A stretch of DNA of 10,121 nt. Source: Larix sibirica (Eukaryota; Streptophyta; Pinopsida; Pinales; Pinaceae). The position numbers and the translations under genes are program-made. The notes beneath the pieces are model-generated. The model was not told the DNA's origin and made no database searches. It saw nothing but the letters and a program-made list of their open reading frames with translations. Positions 1 to 9,061 of this stretch are shown piece after piece. The stretch is taken from NCBI GenBank assembly GCA_004151065.3, contig NWUY0300061354.1, positions 1-10,121 on the forward strand, written 5' to 3'. The stretch's first letter is position 1. Each line of letters opens with the position of its first letter.

Positions 1-489
1 ATCTCGATCTCTTTCCATTTGTAGGAACTAAATGCAATGCAATGAATGTATTTACCTGTCACCCCACCCAAGTTGGTAGTGTCTTCTCCTCACTATAAGG
101 TATTTTTCCTGCACAACAGACTGTAAGCTTAATATAAACATTACAATTCCATAATGAGTATATACAAGAAACGAACGAGACCATAGTCTTATAAACAAGA
201 GTATTATGATAAACATTGTATACGAATAATCTTGGATATCAAATTTATTAAACATTATAGTTATAACCATACGATGATTGTAGATTTGGTGTAAGGTTAA
301 TATTTACAATAATCCAAAACAAATACCAAGGGTCGAGCCCATTAAGAGAAACCCATTTCTATTACATAGTAAAAACAATGGTTTAATAAACATAATACAT
401 CCGAAGACAAACTGAGGATTCGAATCCCAGTCATAAAAAATATTATGTTTTTACAAATTTAAACGTATAATGTAAATCTACATATGCAA
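1..489. other. AT-rich left edge, no gene recognised
   Basis: This stretch is AT-rich and has stop codons in all frames except for a 72-codon minus-strand run at 52-270, which has no recognisable motif and a composition typical of chance AT-rich reading. It contains one T-loop-like word (414-430) that is described among the findings. I see no transposon ends, RNA gene or convincing exon here. Confidence 0.5.
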
Positions 490-816
490 TTAAATAGCTA
501 CGAAGTCACTGTAAAGATGGTTGTCATTGAAATCTTGGAAAACATGGGAAGGAGCTGTAAGTTCCATACCCAATTTGTGTACAGGATAAATAAAAGAAAT
601 TTCAATATGTATCTCCTACCCATATCGAAGTCACGAGGTGGTCTCACCTATGCATAGAGAAATTCGGAAACATGGACTTAGAACAAAGGAGTGTCGCTCC
701 ATATCAACCATAATAGGGTTCAAACCCTCTTCTCCAAGAAACACCAGGCCACGAGAAAGTGCAGGCTTACTTGTGAGAGCTATGCACAGACCCTTCTCTT
801 CCATACGAGATTCCAT
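490..816 (-). CDS. Speculative two-exon coding unit, unknown protein
   Basis: I do not recognise this protein. Read on the minus strand, an ATG at 816 opens 56 codons plus one base, down to a strong donor-like site (AG|GTGAG, exon end at 648). An acceptor-like site (TTACAG) ends at 555. Joining 648 to 554 keeps the frame open for 21 more codons to a TAA at 490-492, giving a 77-residue product. The implied intron is 93 bases, begins GT, ends AG and is T-rich in its middle, which fits plant introns. The predicted protein begins MESRMEEKGLC and ends NDNHLYSDFVAI. Another acceptor-like site (TTTGCAG, near 842) lies upstream, so 816 might be an internal Met of a longer gene or the start after a spliced 5' leader. 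No domain, signal peptide or membrane segment is evident. It may equally be a decayed gene or chance: the case rests only on splice-site quality and an open frame across the join. Confidence 0.22.
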
Positions 817-2009
817 AGCACAAGCTCAAAGGTATACCTGCAAACAAGAAACAGAGATAAACATTAATACATAATGTGAATTTTGTGGTAACAAAATATG
901 TTAAAAGCCTTGTATACAATTTTCTAACCAATACCTTTGACATCAACAAATCCTTGAAAATCCTCCAATGTATACAAACCTTGAACAAACAAGAAGGCTA
1001 AGTAAATACTCAATTCCGAGGGATTTTTGAGAAGATACTACAGCCATCTCAGAGTATGGAAATAAATGATAAAATAAACATGATGTGAACACTATCATAT
1101 AAAAACAAATAGCACTAGAGAGGCCGAAGTTGAGCTCGGCTCTCCCTTCTCCCTCGAAATGAAAATGATAGAATGATCTCTCGAAGCCTAGCTCAAGCCT
1201 TTACAAGTAGCTCGAGGCCTAGCTCGAAGCTTTAACTCCACTTCCAATACGAAGTGACGTGGAAAGTTTTTCAGAAAGAACGTACACGCGATGGCCCTCG
1301 AGGTCTTAATCCTACCAACGATTCCCTTCCCTTGTAATATTGGCTCATTACATCACATTTAATATGGTAGTTGAACCATTGAGGAGTTCGATCCTCGTGG
1401 GGATTAATAACATGGTTTTAAATATAAACAATTTCATTCCAAGCCTGAAACCAACGAATAGAATATTAGACCTTAGTATTTATGCTTGCGTGCCATTGAA
1501 TATTGTTTTTAAATAGAATAAAAACATGTATAAATAATATATACATTAAGTCCAATGTCAATGGTTTGATAAGTGGTTGTTTTAAAAAGAATAAGACTAT
1601 GCTAAAGTTTCTCACCATGATCTGAGAACAAGAAGTTAATTCATGAACGTTGTGGCATGATGAAGATATTATGGGCAACCTACAAGAGATGTTTAATAAA
1701 AATGAAGTTAGCTACATGCTAAGTAATCCATGACTTTATGTCGTAGTCCTAGGTGTCTTTGGATTAAAATGTCTAATAAAAAGACCTCAAAGAAAATTAT
1801 TGACCGTCTTAAATAGAATAATAAAATAATTAGTCCTATATAAACCGTAAATGGACAAATTTAGAGTAGAGTTGAAATGCATTAATTTTGCCAATAAATT
1901 CTGAAAAGAAAAATGTTATTCTTATTAGAATAAATAAATAAAATATCATGTGCAGAGATTATGTCTTTAAAAGAATTGTTTACAATAAAATCGTCGCAAT
2001 GCAACATTG
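817..2009. other. AT-rich spacer between retroelement and left candidate gene
   Basis: Apart from the direct repeat at 1180-1235, I see no supportable gene. Open runs on the minus strand (767-988, 1466-1678, and 1882-2082, whose upper end overlaps the decaying integrase) have no recognisable domain. A 3' LTR and polypurine tract of the neighbouring minus-strand retroelement would be expected here, but I found no block resembling the candidate 5' LTR at 9062-9514. Confidence 0.45.
1180..1235. repeat. Imperfect direct repeat, two ~25-bp units
   Basis: Two copies of a unit starting CTCGARGCCTAGCTC lie at 1180-1204 and 1211-1235, offset by 31 bases and differing at several positions. The stretch is richer in G+C than its surroundings and AGCTCG words recur just upstream (1132-1138). 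This may be a short local duplication or a minisatellite seed. No coding role is visible. Confidence 0.55.
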
Positions 2010-2014
2010 ACAGT

Positions 2015-2931
2015 TTGATATTTAAAAAAAATTGTGTTGAAATTTTGGAACATGACAGAGCAATCCTTTTATGCTTGTTCAATGGTGATCAAGTGTTATT
2101 CCATAGCAATAGTCTCTAGAATAAGTTCAACGACAACGTGTAAGGAGGGGATTTGGCACTCATTCAAGAGAACTGATTCCACTCCATGAATGAGATGGAA
2201 TGGTGTGAACCCCATCGCAGTTTTGATTGATGTAGATACACCCAAAGGGCCAAAAATAGCATATGGTGCCATAGGACTTGTGCTTGTCTACCGTCTACTG
2301 GAGCATGGTCTTGAGGACTTTTTTGATAGCCTCAAATTGGAAATTACCCTTACGGTAGGAGGGGGAGGAGAATTGGTGCTCAAATTTCAACAAGTGTGAA
2401 ATATCTTTCCATATGGTCTCCTCGAAGTGAGAACCATGATCGAACATCAATTGGGGAGGGATGCCGAATTGAGCGATGCCCATGGTTAAAAAATAAATGT
2501 GTTGGGATCGACCCAATGCAATTAAAGGTTGGAATGGCCTCGGGCCATTTATTGAAATAGTCATCAGACACTATTATGTATCTATGGCCATTGATCGACC
2601 AGGGATTGCACTCCATGTAGTCAATGGCCCACTTAAAGAAGGGATCGACGGTGGCCACTCGATCAAGTGGTGAGGGAGGGGTTCTTTCCTTTAGGTAAAA
2701 GAGTTGGCTATTGTGATAGTGTTTGAATATTTCAGTGCAATCATAAAAGAGGTTCAGCCATAAATAACTAGTGATGATGACTTTTTGAGCAGTATCCATC
2801 CCAGAAAGATGCCTACCACAAGCTCCACGATGGAATTCATTCAAGACATGTGCAACCTCACCGTGAGAGAGGCATCATTGAAGGATGGTCTAGATGCCTC
2901 GTCGATAAAGGAAATCATCAATAAGGAGGTA
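2015..2931 (-). pseudogene. Integrase domain of Ty3/gypsy pol, broken
   Basis: The integrase would insert the cDNA into host DNA. The frame carrying RNase H continues through three stops between about 2930 and 2870 into the N-terminal zinc-binding region (HRGACGRHLSG). There the CX2C pair expected near the end of the finger reads Y-x-x-S (KHYHNSQLF), so both zinc cysteines are lost. The core follows: WAIDYME carries the first Asp (2620-2622), FDHGSHF the second (2439-2441), and FQFEAIKK the Glu (2331-2333), with exactly 35 residues between the second Asp and the Glu. The triad is intact, but a frameshift separates the first Asp from the other two at about 2478-2484. A stop lies at 2295-2297, and further frame changes occur near 2295 and 2240. 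The stretch GFTPFHLIHGVESVLLNE (about 2215-2160) is the conserved region after the core. Similarity fades below about 2080. No GPY/F motif or chromodomain was seen. Confidence 0.88.
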
Positions 2932-3534
2932 TTAGGGATCTTGATGATGGATACGATTATGGTTGTTGCAGTTAAGGTGAGGTCCGAACTTTTTGATGTG
3001 TAAATACACGAGGATATCCCTATAACAAGGTTCATTGGAAGCTATGGTGAACAGATGTTCATATGGAAGGTGATAAGTGATAGGGGATGACACAAATGTA
3101 GATGATAAATATGTAATAATTTGCACCAAAACCAACACATTGGTTCTATTGGGGGTAACAAACTCAAGGTTGTATTCTTGAAGGATAACGATCCATTTAG
3201 TGACGTGACCTTGAATAACGAGATGGTTCAAGAGATACAACATACGATTCAAATTTGCGATGAACTTTTTCCGACTCATGAGGATGTAATGATGCAGCTT
3301 CTGAACTAAAAATACTATGTCTAAAGCCAACTTCTCCTCATATGGATAGGAGAGAGGTGGACCGAACAAGTTCTGACTCACAAAATAAATAACGTGCTCT
3401 TGACGAGCAGAGTCTTCTCTAACTAGAACTTTATCTATGGCATAATTGGATGTTGAAATATAAAGGATAAAATTCTTTGTAAAATACGGGGAGGAAATCA
3501 AGGGATCAGAAATCAAAGGCCATTTCAATGCATC
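2932..3534 (-). pseudogene. RNase H domain of Ty3/gypsy pol
   Basis: This domain would remove the RNA strand during reverse transcription. It is the longest uninterrupted pol stretch, about 198 codons ending at a TAA (2932-2934). It begins at MKWPLISDPLISSPYFTKNF, the RT-to-RNase H junction, and continues through YISTSNYAIDKVLV, EHVIYFVSQNLFGPPLSYPY, EEKLALDIVFLVQKLHHYIL, MLYLLNHLVIQGHVTKWIVI and LQEYNLEFVTPN, in the order typical of plant Ty3/gypsy RNase H. The Glu of the EEKLAL block is present. The position of the first catalytic Asp reads Ser (YISTS) and the third Asp position (usually TDH..L.YLL) reads Asn (ANLNRMLYLL). Whether this was already so in the parent family I cannot tell from one copy. 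The frame continues upstream into the RT end and downstream, after stops, into the integrase. Confidence 0.9.
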
Positions 3535-4720
3535 AAAGGTGGGTTGTGCCTACTCATCACAAATGAAAGGGATGTTGGATCAGAGCAAATGCAAGAATCC
3601 ATGGACCATCGTAGCATAGTCTGATATGAAACAACATAAGAAAATGACCTTACCTTGAAGACTTTGTAGTAGGCACAATGTTCATGGAGGGGGAAGGTCA
3701 ATAATGGCTTGAACCTTCAACATATCAATATCGGTCCCTTCTTAGGAAACGATGAATCATAATAACTAGCCAGTAGGTAAGAAAAATATGCACTTGAGAG
3801 GGTTCAAGTGGATATTATATTTGTGACACCAAGGGAATACTTTCCAAAGGTCATCTAGATGTTTCCATGAGTTCATCCAAGTATTCAAGGATGATGTGAA
3901 CCAATTCATGAAAACAATATGTCATGACATGATGAAACGTGGATCCATTATTTTTTCGACCAAATGACATGACTTGGTAGGTGAAAGTGCCACATGGGGT
4001 GGTGAAGGAAGTCTTATATTGATCTTATTTGCGAATTTGAATTTGGTTGCTCCCTAAAAAACTATCCATGAAGTCAATAATCTCATGAGTGGAACAAGCA
4101 TCGATAATCTAGTCAATGAAAGGGGTGGGGTAATTGTCTTTTGGGCATTGCCAAATTCAGATCACGGAATTTTTTGCAAACATGAATGGTTCCTTTCTTT
4201 TTTTTGACAAGGATGGGGTTATATATCTAGGTAGTGTACACAATTGGATAAATAAAACCAAATTTGAATAATTTTTTGATCTCGGCTTATACTACAAGCG
4301 CTTTCAACGGTTGTATGGGTCTCTTCTTTTGGCACACCGGTGCAACATCCAACCATGTTTCCATGTGGTGTTCAATGATGGCGGGATAGAGACCAAGAAT
4401 ATCAGTATACAACCAAGCAAACATGTCATGAAACTCTTGAAATAATGGTTTGGATAAAGCAATCTCTTCAAGAGTGAAGGAGCTTCCTAAAGTGATGTTC
4501 TTGGTGACACCCAGATTAACCGAAATGTCCACCTATATGGTGGGAGATATGTTTTTCATATCACCTTCTTCGAAGGCATCAAGAGTTGGGATTGGATTTT
4601 TGAAACAATCGATGTGTCCATGAGGGATAAAGTCTTTTGACTCAATAGATAATTGGTCCAAAAATGGGAACAAAAATATAGGTTCCTTGGGAATGAAATA
4701 TGCACGATGGTGCATATCAT
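3535..4720 (-). pseudogene. Reverse transcriptase domain of Ty3/gypsy pol, broken
   Basis: This domain would copy the element RNA into DNA. The N-terminal part is open from about 4715 except for one stop at 4533-4535, and includes EFHDMFAWLYTDILGLYPAI, the usual Ty3/gypsy lead-in to RT. It runs on through IYPIVYTT and KKKGTIHVCKKFRDLNLAMP with stops. A frameshift at about 4116-4122 leads into motif A (FMDSFLG, Asp at 4064-4066) and KTSFTTPCGTFTYQVMSFG. The catalytic box reads YLDE (3872-3883) where Y/F-x-D-D is expected, so the second Asp has become Glu. A further frameshift near 3846-3862 leads into the thumb/connection region: HLNPLKCIFFLP, DIDMLKVQAIIDLPPP and LQSLQGKV, with stops between them. 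At least two frameshifts and about ten stops make the domain non-functional. Confidence 0.9.
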
Positions 4721-5659
4721 TTCAAGGAAAGTCTGGTTTTGAGAGCGCTTCGAGGATTTATTCATCCCTTCGAAAGGATCGATTAGATAGGTATGAGGGT
4801 CCGGTATATTTCAATATGATGGTGACATCATGGCATGATGTGGATGGTTCATCATAGGATTAGATGTAAAAATAGTGATCATCCCACTTGAAGAAGCCAC
4901 TGGAGGGAGAACTTCTCAGTGGTGGTGACTTGGGACTCTTGTGCAAGCCAATGATCATAGATCAATACTCAAGTAGATCAATTAAATGGTGCAAATAATG
5001 ACCATGAAGGCTACATATCGCAAAGGGATGGTTGGTGTGCAATGAATTATTGCTCATTTTGGGGGCATCAAGGGGATGGACCACTGGTATTTTTTCATCA
5101 CCCTCATCATTTAACTTCTACATGTGAGTGCACAAGATGGGAGACTCTAGACAATTCTAGGTAGCATTCCCCATAGTATCGCACAATGCATAAGGTAGGG
5201 GTGCCCACGTCGTAGCAGTAGGAGGGGCTTTCGCAGCTTGGTTAGATTTGTTGGCGTTGTCGTATTCTTATCTTTCTCCCATCCTACTTCTTGGGAGGAG
5301 GTTGGGTGGTAAGTGGTGTTTCCTTTGTAACTCCAAGAGGAGGTTTATTCACAATGTTGAATGGTTGCACAGTTATTAAGAAACGTTGTGGTGTAGGGGG
5401 TGAATTTGGAGGGGTAAGGTACCAGATGGGGAGGCCTAACATCAAACCCGAGAGGTTGAGCATCACCATCATAGGCATGCTCACTACTCCATATGGTGGA
5501 GCTAGGAACGGGATTTGCTGAATCAGCATGGATCCCCATTAGTTCCTAGGTAATTGGCTGGGAGAGGGTGCAATTTGGGGTTGCGGTTGGGAAGCATATT
5601 TACCAGAGGAGACAGTGCACAACTCTAATATTTATACCTTCATAGGTGGATGGGGTAGA
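4721..5659 (-). pseudogene. PR-RT linker of pol, proline-rich, degraded
   Basis: Between the retropepsin tail and the RT lead-in lie about 940 bases with no enzyme domain. Minus-strand translation at about 5284-5529 is proline-rich (for example TPPNSPPTP and TTQPPPKK), and a second frame over the same bases is also fairly open. Nearer RT the frame of the RT N-terminus can be followed upstream to about 4770 through two stops. This fits a long, fast-evolving spacer between protease and polymerase. I do not recognise a separate gene. An extra, unrelated ORF here cannot be excluded, but nothing supports one. Confidence 0.6.
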
Positions 5660-6440
5660 TCCTAAAAGTTTCTTATCATGGGGGCATCACAAAATATCCT
5701 CATGCCAACAGTTGTGAAAGCAGGGATGGATGTGTTTTTGTGATTGTTGTTGATCGTGGGTATGACATTTTCTAGACAAGTCGACTCCTTGGGGTCATAA
5801 TAGGTCAATTGGTCCAATTTTATAGTCTTCCCTTCATGGGGGAACATCATAATCCTGAAAAGAGATGAGGCAACTACCTTCATAGCGTACATATAGCTAT
5901 TCCCAAGGAGGAGTTTGTAATCTAGTTGGGAATTGACAACCTCGATATCAATTAAGACTATTTATCCAACTAACTCTACTGGGATGTTCTAGAGAAGACC
6001 CTGAGGTTGGGAAGTGCATAAATCATAAGCGCACAATATCATGAAGGATGGTGCAAGTTGGGGGGATCCTAACTTATGCCAAACATGCATGAACATGAAA
6101 TAGGTGGAGCCGCCTTCATAAAATATGCATTGATGAATGACCAAGTTTTAAATGGTTACCTGAATTTGAATGCTTCTAATGAGGGCATCCATGGCTCTGC
6201 TTGATATAAATTGAATGTCATCAAGCGCGAGTCAAAAGGATCAATTGCATATCACACAGATAGTAGGGATTTCCATTTAGTAGGATAGTTCCAGAGAAAT
6301 TCCAATGTAGACATGGCAGCAAGAGATTGTGCAAAGTCATCCACAATGTTATAGTTAGGAGCAACTCGAGCATTGGGATTATTCATAATGTGATGTAAAG
6401 AAAACTTAGGGACTTTGGGAATCCTATCGATAGTCAATCA
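5660..6440 (-). pseudogene. Retropepsin (aspartic protease) of Ty3/gypsy pol, broken
   Basis: Retropepsin would cut the Gag-Pol polyprotein. The upstream part is NYNIVDDFAQSLAAMSTLEF (about 6360-6300), a conserved lead-in in plant elements of this type, followed by a stop and IDPFDSRLMTFNL. After a frame change near 6165, the active-site loop is read as FYEGGSTYFMF. The residue before E-G-G-S, where D-x-G is expected, is Tyr (TAT at 6118-6120), so the catalytic Asp appears lost. The domain then continues in one frame through PVELVG, a stop, IVLIDIEVV and LDYKLLLGNSYMYAMKVVAS, matching the second half of plant retropepsins (the LLG flap-end motif is intact), and into FPHEGKTIKLDQLTYYDP. It ends at a stop at 5662. 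At least three in-frame stops are present. Confidence 0.82.
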
Positions 6441-6792
6441 AGGTGAGTGCAAGGGTTCCTCAATAAGAGTGGATTCATTCCTCTTATCAATAGTGGAGGT
6501 TTCAGAAACCTAACTATATTGGTTACATATTGTCTAAAGGCTTGCATTGGAAAACAACATAAGGAGGTGCTTGACCCGAAGTCATGACGTTGACTTGATG
6601 ATGTTGTTTGGGGTGGATAAGGTGTCATGGGTTTCCTTGTGACCACCCCTTGTGGAGGGAAGGGGATTTGTAGGACCATTGGTTGCGTCTGCACAGGATG
6701 AGGTGGAGGAGGATTAGGTTGCCCCTATGGGGAAGCACTCGCATCTCGTTGGTTAGACTTGTTCCATAACTGGAGAGCCTTATCCAAGTGGG

Positions 6793-6834
6793 AAAATTAT
6801 GATTATGGTGCTCATAGACACCACAAAAGGAGCA
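6793..6834 (-). other. Gag zinc knuckle with last Cys replaced
   Basis: The minus strand reads CSFCGVYEHHNHNF, matching C-x2-C-x4-H-x4-C of retroviral-type nucleocapsids except that the last ligand is Phe (TTT at 6793-6795). The first Cys is at 6832-6834. Three of four zinc ligands remain, so RNA-binding function is probably lost. Confidence 0.72.
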
Positions 6835-8097
6835 CAAATCATTAGTCCATAGCTTAGTGTTTTTTCCATGCTTAGGAGGTTTGTGGGGATCATGATCTGC
6901 GAGGTTTTCTCCAGTGACATCAGGTGCGTTAGGGGATTGACCCCATGGCGTTGGTTGTTCCCTTTGTTCATTCCCTTATTCCTCTTCTTGGGAGGTGCTT
7001 GTTGGTTATTAAGTGTAGGTTGGGTAAGAATCTTCTACTAAGCGTTACCTACCCATGAGGAAAAGGAGGAATAGCAAGGTGTGGCTTCACTAGGGTGGAT
7101 GGTGGAGGGACAAGAAAAGTGTAGTATCATTTGATGTCTATAGGGCCCATGAATCCAGTAGAACCACCTCCACATATGATGCCACTACACAAGGGCCCAT
7201 GAACATGGGGAGCTAAGGCAAAAAATGAATAAGGGTTACTCGTTCCTATATGCAATGAAGCATGAGATAAATTGGGGATGTAACCAGGTGTAAGAATACG
7301 ACCCTAATAAGGACACTCAATGTTAGGTGAATTAACATACATGTAACTACTCCAAGGGGAGGGTAAGGTGCATATGGATTTGGTAGGGATGTGACAGTGC
7401 CGATGACACCATCCACAGCATGGGATCCCCCTGTGCATCTTTCCGAGAGGAACATCTATGAGGGGCATCGAGGATGATTGTGTACCATTATTTGGACTGC
7501 ACGTAAATCGGGTCATACTATTGAGCCTTAAGGATATATTCTTCCTCGATATGTGGGAATTTAGAGGCCATGTCCTTGGCTATGGCGGGGATAAGGGATT
7601 TCAGAAACTAGTCCAAAAAGATCCTATCATCGAGCTTGATCTTGCATAGACTTCGGCATCAAAACCAATGATGGATGTGATCCATGATGTGCGTGGAGGA
7701 TTTATCTCAGTAGGATAGAAGGAATTATACTCCCTTGTCGTAATGGATGGAAAACTAGAAGAATTGTAGGAAAGTGGAGGCCAAAGAGAAAGTTGGGATG
7801 TGTCCCATGAGGTTGGTTGATGTACCACTTCACTACTACACCAGTTAAAGTTATATGAAATAAGCAGATCTTGATGAAATCATATACAATGTTGTTCGAA
7901 GAGCACCATAGTTCAATGACATGATGTGGTTTTGGGGATCCATGTCATCCTTCCCTCCAAACTTTAGAATGCCTCACGGGAGTTTGGTCAGCATGGGAGA
8001 CTAGTTTGCATCGGATTGAATCATTGTCCAGCCTCACCAAATTATGGAGGTTGATGCTAGACATTCAATGGAGAATCATAGTAGGGTAGGAGGTGGG

Positions 8098-8254
8098 GGT
8101 ATCATCCATGGTGTTGGTAGTGGATCCACTAGTAGAACCACCAGCAAATGTTCCTCCTCCCAAAAGGGGGGTGCTTCCGCCACCAGAAACCTAGATTCTA
8201 CCAATCGTACTATTGGTAGTAGAGGGGATGGTACCATCCATCGTGTTGGTAGTG
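8098..8254. repeat. 25-bp direct repeat, 132 bp apart, with hairpin between
   Basis: Copies at 8098-8122 and 8230-8254 match at 23 of 25 bases (GGTAYCATCCATSGTGTTGG core). The offset of 132 bases equals 44 codons, so it preserves a gag frame. Between them is a perfect 8-bp stem, CTACCAAT (8198-8205) and ATTGGTAG (8212-8219), with a 6-base loop. A palindrome, TAGTGGATCCACTA, starts at 8118. This is inside the low-complexity N-terminal part of gag. Confidence 0.6.
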
Positions 8255-8454
8255 TGTGTATGTGAAGGTGATCCTAACTAAGAATAGAAGGAATCATATG
8301 AGTTGGAGGAGTGCTCTGGTGACTGTGCAATGTGTCGAACTGGGGTTTGGCTTGTGGATTCGACCCTCCGGTCTAAGAAACCGTACTGAGGGAGTTGACC
8401 TCAAATTCTTTGAGAGTACATTGGGGGAGATATAATGAAAGAGTCTTGGTTGAA

Positions 8455-9040
8455 TAGCTCAATAGCACAAGGATATGGTGGGTAAATATCAAATCAAAAA
8501 ATTTATATTATATAAAGATAACCAAATCGAACAATAAGAGCAAAGTGTTTGCGGCAGGTGATCTGATATACCAGAAAAGAAGAATAAATTCAAAAAGGTA
8601 ATCCTATAAAAGAAAAGGACCCGCCAATCTATAGATATATACACAATCAAAAATAAAAAGAACCAATTAAATATTCCTCGATTTTTTCCTCTATGGGGTC
8701 ATCACTTCTCAAGTCGGGTCTTCCAATCACTAGACCGCAATAGTGGCATCAATCATATCGAGACCTAGCGAGTGAAGATCGAAAGAATAGTTACAGATTT
8801 GGGGCTGCATCCGACTCCATCTATCCTAGGTATCCCCCCACTGAAGGGGATCACCTCTATGGAAGATACATAAAAGAAAGGCTTCTATGCTAATTCATTC
8901 ATGGACATGTCATATGAGTTACCTGCAACTTCACTCCAAAGACAACGATCTGGATTATCTTCAATACTAAGTGGGGACAGTGCACCACTCAGCCATAGGG
9001 TTCTAGTATTTCCACGTACCACCCTGAAAGGATGGGACCA
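8455..9040 (-). other. Untranslated leader between PBS candidate and gag
   Basis: In the sense of the element this stretch lies upstream of gag. It has stops in all frames and no recognisable domain. Its upper part (about 8740-9040) is less AT-rich than its lower part (about 8480-8690). A leader of about 590 bases is plausible for plant Ty3/gypsy elements. I see no certain packaging or dimerisation structure. Confidence 0.4.
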
Positions 9041-9061
9041 CCTGCAAATCGGCTTTAACCA
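9041..9061 (-). promoter_or_regulatory. Candidate primer-binding site
   Basis: On the minus strand this begins TGGTTAAAGCCGATTTGCAG, directly after the ACA end of the LTR candidate, as a PBS should (TGG pairs with the CCA tail of a tRNA). Beyond TGG I cannot match it to the common plant primers (initiator Met, Lys, Asp), so support is mainly positional. Confidence 0.22.

Larger units (their letters stand above)
6690..8450 (-). pseudogene. gag (capsid and nucleocapsid), broken
   Basis: Gag would form the virus-like particle. A short charged stretch near 8420-8370 (LKEFEVNSLS, then after a shift PEGRIHK) looks like an N-terminal coiled-coil remnant. A proline-rich segment follows (about 8330-8050). 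The capsid-like region starts at LKFGGKDDMDPQNHI (about 7968-7920), continues with LTGVVVKWYINQPHGT (about 7850-7801), then in one frame HIMDHIHHWF, CKIKLDDRIFLD, FLKSLIPAIAKDMASKFPHI and ILKAQ (about 7690-7525), with stops between blocks. These are typical of plant retrotransposon Gag (LPKFDG / WY / DHI / FLKSL pattern). The nucleocapsid zinc knuckle is at 6793-6834. Frame changes and stops prevent expression. The start codon cannot be fixed. Confidence 0.78.

Noticed and set aside
1142-1156. Pyrimidine tract that reads as a polypurine tract on the minus strand, possible PPT of the element
   Set aside because: No TG start or LTR-like sequence follows it, and it lies about 0.9 kb beyond the last integrase similarity.
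1836-1844. TATA-like word CTATATAAA on the plus strand
   Set aside because: No coding region or transcript feature follows it; such words are expected in AT-rich DNA.
2190-3309. Plus-strand open runs at 2190-2399, 2785-3003 and 3121-3309
   Set aside because: They lie opposite integrase and RNase H blocks that are recognisable on the minus strand; they are antisense shadows with no motif of their own.
8119-8131. GGATCCACTAGT, which also occurs in common cloning-vector polylinkers
   Set aside because: Only about 12 bases match and the flanking sequence is the gag region, so vector contamination is not supported.
8355-8367. Further T-loop-like word GGATTCGACCC
   Set aside because: It lies within the gag coiled-coil region and has no tRNA arms around it.
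8611-8626. Minus-strand TGGCGGGTCC considered as a primer-binding site
   Set aside because: The bases before it do not end in CA and it matches no plant tRNA end known to me; the site at 9041-9061 fits the LTR candidate better.
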